From NCBI RefSeq assembly GCF_963169125.1, contig NC_084795.1, forward strand, positions 261,759,042 through 261,823,041: DNA of 64,000 nt, given 5' to 3'. Of this stretch, positions 11,832-22,835 are shown in pieces. The translations under genes and the position numbers were made by a program. Under the pieces are notes generated by a model. That model ran no database searches and was not told the origin of the DNA. It saw nothing but the letters and a program-made list of their open reading frames with translations. The stretch comes from Humulus lupulus. Lineage: Eukaryota; Streptophyta; Magnoliopsida; Rosales; Cannabaceae. The stretch's first letter is position 1; the number at the start of each line of letters is the position of its first letter.

Positions 11832-13300
11832 TTTTAAAACAAATGGGACATGTTTATCAAAACCATGCATTCTACATGCTTCACAATTATGCTCTCTGCT
11901 TATATCTTTGTTAAGGGATATGAAAGATTGCCTTCTAATGCTATCTTCATCACCTTCACATCACGCCTTCGCCACACATCCTCGATAATGTGGTGCTTTC
12001 TCTCTATATGCTTTGCCCTTTTGTAGCTTCGAGGTTCTTGCGAATTTTCTATTGCCTCGTTACAGTCACTAGACAAAATGAGTGGTTTATCCATTTCTGG
12101 AATAACACCGAGATCTGTATAGAACTTCCTTAGCCAGACTATTTCCTTAGCCGCCATAGATGCAGCGATGTACTCGACCTCCAATGTGGATTCTGAAATG
12201 GCAGATAGCCTAACATTTCTCCAAATCACAGTTACTGAAATGGCAGACAACCTATCGTTTCTCCAAGTCATAGCTCCACCCCCAACAGTAAACACATTTT
12301 TCAGAAGTAGACTTCTTATCATCAACATCAGTCTAAAATCTGAATCTGTGTAGCCTAACAGATTCAAAGATCCACCTGAAAAGACTAACATATAGTATCT
12401 AGTCCATCAAAGATACTGACCCCCTTCTATTGTTCATTTCCAAAGTTTTACTGACACTTGCTCACCACTCCCACTGCATAGCAGATCTTCGGTCACAGCA
12501 TACAACATAGCATGCATTAGATTTCTAATTGCAAATGCATAAGGAATTCATTACATCTTTTCTTTCTCTTGAGGATTCTGTGGAGATTGCTTCTTAGAAA
12601 AATAAAATCCATGTCAAGATGCTAAACATCCTTTCACGGAATTTGTTACAGAGTAACGACCAAGCACCTCACTAAAGTAGGTCGCTTGAGTTAGAGCCAA
12701 AATTCAGTTATTTATTTCCTTGATGTTCTGGATACCAAGAACACGACTTGCTACAAAAAAAAATCTGGAATTTCGTTTCCAGCCAGTTCTTTATGTTTGA
12801 TAATTTCTTGACATTGTTTCCAATGAGTAAGATATCATCTGCATAAAGGATTAAGAACAACACAATGTATTTTTCCCTAAGTTGTTAAACACAAGGGTCA
12901 ACTGCATTTTTTTCAAAACCTTAGGTCTTAATATTTCCATTTAACCTTAATTCCAAGAGCGTGAAGCTTGTTTAAGTCCATAGATTGACCTACTCAACTT
13001 GTCGACCTTCTTGTCCAACTACTTTAAATCCTTTTGATTGACCCATGTTAATGGTCTCATCAAGATAGCCATTAAAAATGCTTCTTTGATGTCCATTTGC
13101 CTTATCTCTTAATTAAGAGTTGTGGCTATGGATAAGAGTATACTAAATGAATTTTAACATGGCTACTGGAGAAAAAGTTTTCTCTAAGTCAAATTTCTCT
13201 CTGCCACGAGTCGAGCCTTTAATGTCTCGACCTTTCCATCAGCTCCTCTCTTCTTCTTATAGATCCACTTGCACCCCATGGGCCTAAAGTCCAATGGCAC
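11832..13300 (-). pseudogene. Copia-B2 pol: reverse transcriptase and RNase H remnant
   Basis: On the minus strand, RT begins at about 13300 with the GCKWIYKKKRGADGK block, passes the YADD catalytic motif near 12830-12850, and ends in RNase H (open frame 12391-11900: GYTDSDF, STLEVEYIAAS, KEIVWLRKF, AKHIERKHHIIED). Frameshifts and stops are frequent. Within RNase H a ~50-bp stretch (about 12190-12270) is duplicated in tandem. Text upstream of RT is lost where the gypsy element begins at 13301. Confidence 0.88.
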
Positions 13301-15196
13301 TGTAGAGTCCAAGAACTTTACTTAGCTAAGTTAGATAGTAGTATAATAGTAATAATAGTATTATCTTTATGACTGTGGATTTTTGGTTTAGACCGGGATT
13401 TATTTGGACACTCATAGTAGTACTTGTAGATTTTCTAAGTTTAACCTATAGTTTAGGAATATTAATTTTAACCTAAGGTTTGATTAATATGACTGATATT
13501 GAGGATAATATTTATTATATTATAAGGTTTAGATAAGAACCAATTAGATAATAGCATATGTTATGTATGGGTTATTAATGATTAAGTATTTTGAGGATTA
13601 AATTTATTAAGGGTAAGATTTGAATGCTCTAAGGTCAGTCAGTAGCTTTGAAAACGTTGGAAGGCTTAGTCAAGGCTGTTTACTCAATTTAAATTAAGCT
13701 AAAAATGTGTAATTTCGTGTTTAAATAATCAGCGTATGCCGATATATCGCAGCTATAGGGGGCGATATATCGCAGTACGAAGATACGGAAAACACAAAAC
13801 GTTGCACGATTGCCTCGGGCATACTGGCCCAGGCGATATATCGCCCCTTTCAGCATAATTTGAAAGTTTTTGAAATCGTTCTCCATTCAAACCTTCAACC
13901 TCTTGATAAGTCCAGCATCTTTTTGAACGAGTCTTCAGCCTCTACTGAACGATAATTCAAATTATTTTCACTTAAAAAGCCATTATTTCTATTCAAGTTA
14001 AATGAAGATCTTTTCATTCCTAAACTCTATAAATAGGACCTAGTACCCAGCCATTATTCATCTATTACTCTAAGTTCAGAGGCTGCAAGTTGCTAGGTTA
14101 TTTTTGAGAGTGTAAACACTTGGGTTGGGAATTATAAGCTTGATCATCATAAGCTTATCAAACACTTGGGAAGTAAGGTTTTGTAGCATTTCAGTTCAAG
14201 GTTTAGATTGGTCTTATAAGTCTTCAAGGTATTTCCACACTCTAGTTCAATTGATATTATTTTATTTAAGTTCTCATAGTCTTCTACTCAGCCTTCTAAC
14301 CTTATTCTTTATTTTGGTTAGGAAATCTAAGAACTTGCACATAAGTTTTTGGTAAGCATATTCTCAATGGTTTAGTCCTTCCATTCCTTTCATTTCTTTT
14401 CTTCAATATACTCACTCTGTTACAAATGGTTTTTAGGAGTGTTCCAAAGTCCCAACTCTGCCTCATATCCCGGTAATTTTGGTAAGGAAAATAGGATAGA
14501 ATTTATATGTTATATGCTTTTATTTGTTATCTTATGATTTTTATGTTATGAAATATGTTATGTTAAGTATGTTTGTAGGCTTGGGCATATGACCTATATG
14601 ACTAACAAGCCCCAAATAGATTATGGGCATATGACTTGCTTAGCTAGCAAGACCCCACTAATCTATTGGGCATATGAATTGTTTAGTCTATGGGACCCCA
14701 AGTAATAATGGCCATTATAGTATGTATGTGATATAAGTGTTATGTTATGTTTTTTATGTTCTTATGAAATTTATGTATGTGGATTATGTGTTAGATTTTT
14801 CCTTGCTGGGCATTAGGCTCACTCCTTTTTGTTTATATGTGCAGGAAAATAGTCTTAGTGGTGGGAAAGGTTCTTGGAAGCTTGGAGAATGTGTATTGAG
14901 GCGGAATGGATTCAAGGGCCGAGCGTTTTGATTCGAGGATGTAGTTTTGTTTCTTATGGTTTTTACATGTATTTTTCCGGATTTTATTATGTAAATCTCT
15001 TTTTAATTATGTCATGTTTTGATTTTAAAACAATGGGATCCCATATACTTAACTTAAATTTTATGTAAGTTTAACTTTTATTTTTACAAGCTTTAATAAA
15101 GTTATGATCCTTTCACTTGTAAGTTTTGTTAAAGATTAGTGTCTATGTATAGTGTTCGTTAATGGTCCAAAAGTCTAGAGTAGTTGGGTCGTTACA
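13301..15196 (+). mobile_element. Gypsy-1 5' LTR
   Basis: TGTAGAGTCC...GTTACA, 1896 bp, ending two bases before a primer-binding site. The sequence CGATATATCG occurs three times at 13740-13749, 13763-13772 and 13834-13843; the third is inside a 14-bp perfect palindrome. A block at about 14805-14850 (CTTGCTGGGC...GTGCAG) is shared with the other gypsy LTR family in this window. Confidence 0.92.
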
Positions 15197-15198
15197 GT

Positions 15199-15210
15199 TG
15201 GTATCAGAGC
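15199..15210 (+). promoter_or_regulatory. Primer-binding site of gypsy-1
   Basis: TGGTATCAGAGC, complementary to the 3' end of plant initiator-Met tRNA, begins two bases after the LTR. Confidence 0.92.
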
Positions 15211-15349
15211 AAACGGTTCCTTCACATGAAGTTCTCCTCGATACACACACTCAAAGCTCCGAATCTGACCGCCAAGTAAGTATTTAAGTTATAGTTATTT
15301 TGCTTATGTGTATAGCTAACAATTCTAGTATTTATGGTTTCAGTCAAGT

Positions 15350-15817
15350 ATGAACGGAGCTCTAACCTATCAGGATATTCGAGCCATTAAGGCTTTAAAA
15401 AGAATAAGGGAACCAAGAAACACTGTAGGAGCACTAGAAAGAATCACTCGAAGATTGCTTTTGTTCCACAAAGAGATAGGTCACCTTCAAGAGTCTAAGC
15501 AAATAATGATGAGATCAACGGAACAATATGTATTAATGATTAGACTATTTAAAGATTTTCATCCTGTAATAGCAGCCTTAGAAGAAATATGGGAAACCAT
15601 GAATGATGAGGACGAACTGCCAGTTGCAATGCGATATTACTTCCTCTTAATTAGGTTCACTGCAAAATCAGAATTTCAGTTTACAAATGAGCAAAAACAT
15701 AGGATTTTCACAAACCTTCCTAGAGGACATTTTGATGCACATGAAAATGACGATTATGAGGAGATAGATGATGACATGCTAGATGAAGGATCGGATGTAG
15801 AAGATCCTGATTTTTAG
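15350..15817 (+). CDS. Extra ORF between primer-binding site and gag of gypsy-1, unknown function
   Basis: An intact 155-residue frame lies 140 bases after the primer-binding site and 510 bases before gag. It is mostly helical in appearance: a basic N-terminal half (KALKRIREPRN, RITRRLLLFHKE) and a strongly acidic tail (residues 131-155, rich in D and E). I recognise no domain. A possible leader intron ends just before the start codon (donor AAG/GTAAGT-like at about 15274-15280, acceptor TTTCAG at 15339-15344). It is uninterrupted although the gag-pol behind it has at least six stops and two frameshifts. It could be an element-encoded accessory protein or a captured host fragment. Confidence 0.65.
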   Translation: MNGALTYQDIRAIKALKRIREPRNTVGALERITRRLLLFHKEIGHLQESKQIMMRSTEQYVLMIRLFKDFHPVIAALEEIWETMNDEDELPVAMRYYFLLIRFTAKSEFQFTNEQKHRIFTNLPRGHFDAHENDDYEEIDDDMLDEGSDVEDPDF

Positions 15818-16327
15818 AATAGTTAGTTTTCATTGTTTGTTTTATTTATTTCTTTGTTTTATGATTGTAATAAGTGAAAAACGCTTTTTCCAAATAAATA
15901 TCATGTATGAGTTTGATTTTATTTTTGCAATCATAATAAATACTAAATAAAATGAATAATGACTAAGTTCGGTGAGGGTGGATACAAATCAATGAACCAA
16001 GTTTCCTTATTGAGAGTTAAGGGGCCATAGTAGTGGGAACGATTTTACTGATCCCAGCCCTCCCTCAATATGGTTAACTTTGGAACAAAGATAAGTTTCA
16101 AGCCTGAGAATTAAGTCATATAGGATGATTAGAAACACACTTAGAAAAAAATAAAGATGGCTTGTTTTTCTAAGTATAGAAACCCACTCTAAATAATAAA
16201 TAAAGACTTATATAAATTTTTCATAAGAAGTCATAATAAATAGGTCCGAGATATGTTTGTTTTAGAATAAGTTTTGCCTTAGAGCCTATTAGGGTAAGTT
16301 CTAACATGTTCTCGACTGTTAGAACTT

Positions 16328-18160
16328 TTGGTGAAGATGTCGCTCCGAAGATCTGCACGCACCAATGGAAACACCTCCAACGCTGTACCAGCGACCAATG
16401 AAGCCCCTCCAGTTCGCAGAAGGGGAGTACGTGCTACTGCCTGCCGCAACGCGCTAGCACCGCCAGTTGACAACACTGCGAAGATCACCAGACTGGGACA
16501 ACAAGTCGAGGAACTTTTGCAGCAACAACGCCAACAGCCTCAGACTCAGACTCAGCCTCCGCCTCAGCCACAGCCGCAGCCGCAGCCACAGCAAATGGCC
16601 TCAGCACCCCAACAAGTTGGTCCATATGGGGGATGGCCAGTGGCGAACTACGCGCCATATCCAGTACCGAATATGGAGCCAGTGTATGAGAGGTTCCGCA
16701 AGCAGCACGCTCCAAACTTCGAAGGGACTACAGACCCCTTTGAGGCAGAAGAGTGGCTAAGGAATGTGGAACCGATTCTGACGCACATGAATCTCAGTAA
16801 TGCGGACCGCATATCCTGCGTCTCGTCTTTGCTCAAGAAGGATGCCAGGATATGGTGGGACTTGGTCCAGCAATCGCATGATGTTGCCACCATGACATGG
16901 ACTTGATTTGTGGAGCTCTTCCACAAGAAGTACTACAATTCGGCTGTACTAGCTACGAGAGTTGAGGAGTTCGCCAACTTGAAGCAGGGTACTTTATCAG
17001 TGGTAGAGTTTGCTCATCAATTCGACCGCTTAGCTAAGTTCGCATCTGAGATGGTTCCAACTGATTTTCTGAGGGTGAACAAATTTGTTAGAGGACTTCG
17101 ACCGAAAATCAAGATGGGGGTTAAGTTAGCAAACCCGGGGAATACTACATATGCCGATGTTCTTGAGACGGCAATAGAAGTAGAAAGGTTGCAGGCCAAT
17201 GTAAGTAAAGAGGAAGCCAGTAAGCCTGAACCTAAGCAGCAAATTCAACCTCAGACCAGTCGGAACAACAACCATAACGGCAACAATCCGTCCAGCAACA
17301 ACGGTAATGGTCAAAAGAGAAGGCATCCTGACAACAAGCAATTCGACAACGATAAGAGGGCACAGACGAATAATGGGGGAAATAGGCCGAGCTACATGGA
17401 ATACCCGCCATGTGCTAAGTGTCAGAAGAAGCATCCTGTAGAATGTCACGCAAACACCAAGGAATGTTTTAACTGTGGTCAGGAAGGGCATCGTAAAAGA
17501 GATTGTCCTCAACGAAAGCTAGAAGGGAAGAAGGACGACAAGATGGTTCCTGCTAGGGTTTTTGCCTTAACCCAAGGAGAGGCTGATGCTAGCAATAAGG
17601 TGGTCACAGGTCAAGTTTCTATCCTCAATAAATTATGTTCTGTATTATTTTATTTGGGAGCCACTCATTCGTATATCTCATTAGGAATGATAGAAAAACT
17701 AGGCAAACCTTTTGAAAGATTTAGAACTAGGTTTGTAACCGAGTTGCCTTCGGGCAAAGTAGTTCTATCATCACGGATAGTACGAGGCATACCGATCAAG
17801 ATTGAGGACATAGAACTAGAAGGAGATCTGATAGAGCTAGTGATCAAGGACTTCGACGTAATACTAGGCATGGACTGGCTAGCACGGCATGGCGCAACCA
17901 TCGATTGTAAACGCAAGAAGGTGATGTTCGAGACTACTGACAGCCAGAGGTTATGCTTCATCGGACAAGCTTCAGGATTACGCACCCCATTGGTATCATG
18001 TCTCAAAGCTCAAAGAATGATGGAAAAGGGATGTCAAGCGTTCTTAGCCAGCAACACGAATGTGGAAAGGGAGACACCACTTAAGGTTGGAGATGTCCGT
18101 CTTATACAAGAATTTCCAGAGGTATTTCCCGATGACTTGCCAGGATTGCCGCCAACTTGA
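16328..18160 (+). pseudogene. Gypsy-1 gag and protease, one internal stop and altered active site
   Basis: Two open segments in the same frame (16328-16906 and 16907-18160) are split by a TGA at 16904-16906. The first has a Gln/Pro-rich tract (about 16500-16600) and the start of the retrotransposon gag fold. The second completes gag, with a CCHC zinc knuckle at 17465-17506 (CFNCGQEGHRKRDC), and enters the aspartic protease. At 17651-17656 the two codons where the catalytic Asp-Ser should be read Tyr-Leu, just before GATHSYIS, so the protease would be inactive. The later protease block VILGMDWLARHGA is normal. A TGA at 18158-18160 ends the segment. Confidence 0.92.
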
Positions 18161-19430
18161 GAAATAGACTTCACGATAGAATTAGTACCAGGCACTGAGC
18201 CTATCTCTAAGGCACCATATAGGATGGCACCTACAGAACTCAAGTAGTTAAAGACGTAGCTACAAGAACTCCTAGACTTGGGTTTTAATTAGGCCGATCC
18301 ATTCGCCATGGAGAGCCCCGGTGCTATTCGTAAAGAAGAAGGACAGAAGTATGCGGATGTGTATAGACTATCGCGAGCTAAACAAAGTAACAATTAAGAA
18401 CAAATACCCGCTACCCCGGATCGACGACTTGTTTCATCAACTCCGAGGCGCGACTGTATTTTCAAAGATCGATTTACGGTCTGGGTATCATCAGCTCAAA
18501 GTAAAAGGGGAAGATATTCCTAAGACAACCTTTATGACTAGTTACGGATATTACGAGTTCTTGGTTATGTCCTTTGGTCTTACTAACGCACCAGCCGCGT
18601 TTATGGACTTAATGAATAGGGTCTTCAAGGATTACTTAGATAAATTCATCGTTGTATTCATCGATGACATTTTAATATACTCCAAGGATGAAGTAGAGCA
18701 TGAGGAACATTTGAGGTTGATTTTGACGCGATTGAAGGAACATCAACTCTACGCAAAGTTCAAGAAATGCGAATTTTGGCTTTCGCAAGTGGCGTTCCTC
18801 GGGCACATTATATCAAAAGACGGAGTTACAGTAGACCCATCAAAGGTAGAGGCCGTGAAGGATTGGCCCAGACCAAAGAACGCATCTGAAGTAAGAAGCT
18901 TTCTAGGGTTAGCAGGTTATTATAGGAAGTTTGTAGAGGGCTTTTCAAAGATAGCCACTCCGCTTACCAACCTGACCCGGAAACAACAAAAATTTAACTG
19001 GGATGATAAGTGTGAAGAAAGCTTCCAGTTGCTTAAGGATAAGCTTTGCTCAGCACCAGTACTCAGTGTACCGACACCCAACAATAAGTTCGTGGTCTAC
19101 TGCGATGCATCGAAGCAAGGATTGGGTTGCATGCTGATGCAAAATGACAAGGTGATAGCCTATGCCTCACGACAATTGAAGGAGTACGAGCAGCGCTATC
19201 CAACTCACGATATGGAGTTGGCAGCGGTGGTCTTTGCGTTGAAAATCGGCGCCATTATCTTTACGGAGAACGGTGCGAGATTTATACAGACCACAAGAGT
19301 CTAAAGTACTTCTTTACTCAGAAGGAGCTCAACATGAGGCAGCGCAGGTGGTTGGAGTTAGTAAAGGATTACGACTGCGAAATCCTATACCACCCAGGAA
19401 AGGTGAACGTAGTTGCCGATGCGCTTAGTA
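18161..19430 (+). pseudogene. Gypsy-1 reverse transcriptase and RNase H, broken by stops and frameshifts
   Basis: TAG codons at 18245 and 18257 and a one-base insertion near 18286 precede the RT core. The open part (18321-19304) shows all RT blocks: [19 protein letters not shown], the FIDD catalytic motif at 18657-18668 and FLGHIIS. RNase H follows ([19 protein letters not shown]). A one-base deletion near 19244 shifts RNase H into another frame, which continues from 19334 ([10 protein letters not shown]). Confidence 0.92.
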
Positions 19431-20916
19431 GGAAAAGTTATGGGAATTTAGCAGCTTTATCCGGAATAGAAAAGCCGCTACGACAAGAGCTTATCAGTGC
19501 CGGAATAGAAGTAGTTGTAGGCAAGCTGGCTAACTTGTCTATCCAATCGAATCTGCTAGAGGACATACAGATTGGTCAGAGACATGATGACACACTGGCA
19601 GCACATATGGATGCAGTCAAAGAAGGCAAAGCTACAAATTTCTCAATATCTAGCCAAGGTTTATTGAGATATAAGGATCGGGTAAGCGTGCCAAATGATC
19701 AAAGTATTAAGAAGACGATTCTAGAAGAAGCACACAGTACCCCGTACTCAGCTCACCCAGGGTCTACCAAGATGACTCATGATGTTAAGGCAGTATATTG
19801 GTGGCCAGGGATGAAGAAGGACATAGCAGAGTTTGTATCTAAGTGTCTTATATGCCAGCAAGTGAAAGCAGAGCATCAGCGGCCTGCAGGTTTATTGCAA
19901 CCGCTTAGCGTACCAGAATGGAAGTGGGACGATATAGCTATGGACTTCATGACGGGTTTGCCAAGGACGAATAAGCAGCATGATTATGCTTGGATAGTAA
20001 TAGATAGACTAACCAAGTCGGCTCATTTCCTACCTGTTAAGACTTCATACACGGCAGACCAATATGCAGACATCTACATCCAAGAGATTGTACGGTTGCA
20101 TGGAATCCCCAAGACAATAGTGTCAGATAGAGGATCGGTGTTTACATCGAGATTTTGGGGAAGTTTACAGCAAGCTATGGGTACTAAGTTAAGTCTTAGT
20201 ACAACTTGTCATCCTCAGACAGATGGGCAGTCCGAGCGTACGATTCAGATTTTAGAGGATATGCTACGCGCGTGTGTAATTCATTTCGGAGGATCATGGA
20301 ACAAGTACTTGTTGTTGATAGAGTTTTCCTACAACAACAACTACCAGTCAATGATCGGGATGGCACCTTATGAGTTGCTATATGGAAGAAGGTGCTGATC
20401 GTCGTTACACTGGGATGAGGTAGGAGAAAGGCAGCTTCTAGGGCCCGAAGTTGTTAGACAAGCTCAAGAAGCAGTAGTGCTTATTAGACAGTGTATGCTT
20501 GCTGCTCAAAGCCGTCAGAAAAGCTATGCGGATGCCAAGCGACGCAATGTGGAATTCCAAGTAGGAGATCAAGTCTTCTTGAAGATATCTTCTATGAAAG
20601 GTGTCAAGCGGTTTGGGAAGAAAGGCAAGCTTAGTCCCTGATTCATAGGTCCTTTTGAGATATTGGACAAAGTGGGGGCAGTTGCGTATAGACTAGCCCT
20701 ACTGCTTGCACTAGCTGATAGTCACAACGTGTTCCACATCTCGATGCTACGCAAATATGTGTCAGACCCATCTCACGTCCTCAAGTACGATACGATAGCA
20801 CTCCAGAAAGACTTAAGTTACGAGGAACGACCGGTTAGCATCCTAGATAGGGGGATGAAGCAATTATGGTCCAAGAGCTTTCCTATAGTCAAAGTCCTAT
20901 GGAGTAATAGTTCTGA
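19431..20916 (+). pseudogene. Gypsy-1 integrase and chromodomain-like tail
   Basis: The open part runs to 20398. It has the H-H-C-C zinc-binding region ([10 protein letters not shown] ... CLICQQ), then the catalytic core with Asp (MDFMTGLP), Asp (VSDRGSVF) and Glu (DGQSERTIQ) all present. TGA stops at 20396 and 20639 interrupt the C-terminal domain, but its text continues: GPFEIL, HNVFHISMLRKY, LSYEERPVSILDR and FPIVKVLW, the chromodomain-region signature of the Tekay/Del-type chromoviruses. The frame then runs into copia sequence at about 20916. Confidence 0.9.
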
Positions 20917-21481
20917 AAAGTTGCATTTGTATAGCCAAACACTTTCTTGTCTACTGGACTATAAAACAAACCACCCTGAGTACCTTTGGAATAACCAACA
21001 AACAAGAAAACCTCAGTTCATTGTTCTATCTTTCTTACCTTTTTCCTCGGGACATAAACAAGACACCCCCAAATTCCATAATGACGTAAACCAGGTTCAC
21101 GACCATTTCATAATTCTAGTGGTGTCTTGGAGACACCTTTTGAGACGGCATAACATTTAAAAAATTTCACATGTGGTCTAGGTAGTATGTCTCCAAAAAA
21201 TATCTGGGTAAGAAGTAGGTAGAGTTTAATAGCTTATCATAGAACACACATATTCATAAACGTGTGATTCACACCGCTCAGCAACACTGTTCTGTTGCGA
21301 AGTCCTTGGGGCAGTTGCTTTAGAAAATTCTCCAAGTTCAATTAAATGATCTTGGTTCTGATTATCCAAATATCATCCATCCCAATCAAATCACAAGATC
21401 TTTAATGTTTTACCTATTTTGGTTTTAAAGCCATATCAATGAATTCTTTGAACTTCTTAACAAATTCTCAGAATTCCTATG
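20917..21481 (-). pseudogene. Copia-B2 integrase fragment
   Basis: Read on the minus strand this continues the integrase that starts in 32532-33700: after the interrupting LTR it gives EFIDMA..., a region matching the copia integrase middle (AP-TSQQN-VAER) and the post-integrase part. Many stops. It directly abuts the gypsy-1 tail. Confidence 0.75.
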
Positions 21482-21990
21482 CTTTATGTATCGTCCCAAA
21501 TTTTCTAATTAGGCTTAGGACCTCGATTAGTGTGCCTGGAGGGCAATAAGTGATTTAATATTATAATATGTGAATTTGTATGAATATGTGATTAGAGATG
21601 CATGTTTAGGTGAATTAAATATGCATGTGGGCCCCGTATGGTTGTTAGGGGCATGTTTGTAATTTTAGCCCGTCGAGGGCATAAATGTGATAATTGTAAT
21701 AATTGTGATATACTTGTGATATATCTGTGTTGCACGATCTGAGACAGTCCTAGGGAGCTATTAGCTAGAAAGTCACAACGGGGTCGAAAATCTGACTCGG
21801 GGCGAGGCGAGGGGTATTTTGGGTAGGGAAATTTGATAAATCATGCTTACATTAGCTTAATAATTAAAATTTGAACCAAAGTTAACCACCATATGATACA
21901 AATGCTTATCTTTCATTTAATACCAAAAATACCCCTCTCATAACAAAATCCCATACCTTTCCTCTCTAAAATCTTGCAAAAAAGATACAC

Positions 21991-22000
21991 ATGGGTAAGT
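21991..22000 (+). promoter_or_regulatory. Left-arm copy of the transposase start codon and splice donor
   Basis: ATGGGTAAGT here matches the first exon and donor of the transposase at 30453-30462 on the other strand. The left arm therefore duplicates the transposase promoter and its 4-base coding exon, pointing at the protease gene. Joined to protease exon 2 (which begins at codon phase 0) it would be out of phase, so it may act as an untranslated exon or be vestigial. Confidence 0.5.
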
Positions 22001-22162
22001 AATTTTCTTTGATTCTTGTTGTTGTTGGTTGTTTTTATGATTTAGATTGCTGTTTAGATGTTGGATCTGTAGTTTGTTGGTATTTTTTGCTGTTTTTTGG
22101 GTGAAAATCGTGGTCTGTGAAAATCTGCGTTTTTTTGGGTTCCTTGAATTTTTTTCTAAATG

Positions 22163-22500
22163 CCCGATAGTGTCCGATATAGGCCCGATGCAGGGACGAT
22201 AGTTGTTGGGTTTCAAGGTTAGTGATGAGGTCCGATGGCCACCCGATGCTTGCCCGATATGTTTTGGTTACCCGATGGTCATTAAGGTTCGATGGCTACC
22301 CGATGGTTGCCCGATATTTATTTCATTCTACAAACCCTTTAAGTACGATAATGGATCGATACTAGTCTGATGCATGCCCGATAGTTGTTATTAAGTTAAT
22401 GCAGACCTATTAGTACGATTGTACACGATGGTACCCGATAAGTGCCCGATGCTTGCCCAATAGTACGATGGTACACGATTTTACCCGATGGTACACGATA
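22163..22500 (+). repeat. Word array A: CCCGAT/GTACGAT, left arm
   Basis: A dense series of short words with a CGAT core (CCCGATAG, TCCGATAT, CCCGATGG, GTACGATG). They are irregularly spaced, about every 10-25 bases, so this is not a simple tandem repeat. All read in the plus direction. Confidence 0.85.
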
Positions 22501-22689
22501 GTGATAAAAAAAACTTAATAAAAACCGTACCTTTCGGCTTTTCCCCTGCCCATTTCCCGTTCCCTCCCAAATCCCAACTCTTCACTCCCACAAAACCATC
22601 GAGCAACATAAGTACTCACACCCGACGCTTCTCTCTCCCTCACCCACCATCACCCGACGCTGCTCTCTCCCTCACCCGACGGTCGGAAA

Positions 22690-22816
22690 AACCCCCACCG
22701 GAGACGTAGAAAAACCAAGCCCCAACCCCCACTGGAGACGAAGAAAAACCAAGCCCCAACCCCCACCGGAGACGAAGAAAAACCAAGCTCCAACCCCTCA
22801 CTGGAGAAGAAAAACC
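22690..22816 (+). repeat. 34-bp tandem repeat in the protease-gene leader
   Basis: GGAGACG marks recur at 22700, 22734 and 22768 (a variant at 22803), giving about three 34-bp units rich in CCCCAACCCCC and GAAGAAAAACCAAG. It ends 20 bases before the proposed start codon, so it lies in the 5' untranslated region. Confidence 0.85.
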
Positions 22817-22835
22817 GACACCCCATTGCGCAAAA

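Larger units (their letters stand above)
13301..20916 (+). mobile_element. Gypsy-1: Ty3/gypsy chromovirus-type element, 3' end deleted
   Basis: 5' LTR, primer-binding site, an extra leader ORF, gag, protease, RT, RNase H, integrase and a chromodomain-like tail in order on the plus strand. At about 20916 the tail switches abruptly to minus-strand copia integrase. No 3' LTR is present, and the copia text between integrase and RT is also missing, so one deletion probably removed both the gypsy 3' end and the adjoining copia sequence. Confidence 0.9.
21826..22500 (+). repeat. Left inverted arm of the MULE
   Basis: The terminal 120 bp pair with 30675-30794. The arm continues, pairing for example GGGTAAGTAATTTTCTTTG (21993-22011) and the CCCGATGG-word region (22163-22500) with the reverse complement of 29930-30480. 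The right arm has an extra AG-rich stretch at about 30575-30670. Confidence 0.88.

Noticed and set aside
16485..16715. Minus-strand frame rich in Glu/Ala opposite gag
   Set aside because: It is the shadow of the Gln/Pro-rich part of gypsy-1 gag on the other strand.
13301..20916. Endogenous pararetrovirus or other viral copy
   Set aside because: LTRs, an initiator-Met primer site, an integrase with D-D-E and a chromodomain-like tail show an LTR retrotransposon. No movement or coat protein text was seen.
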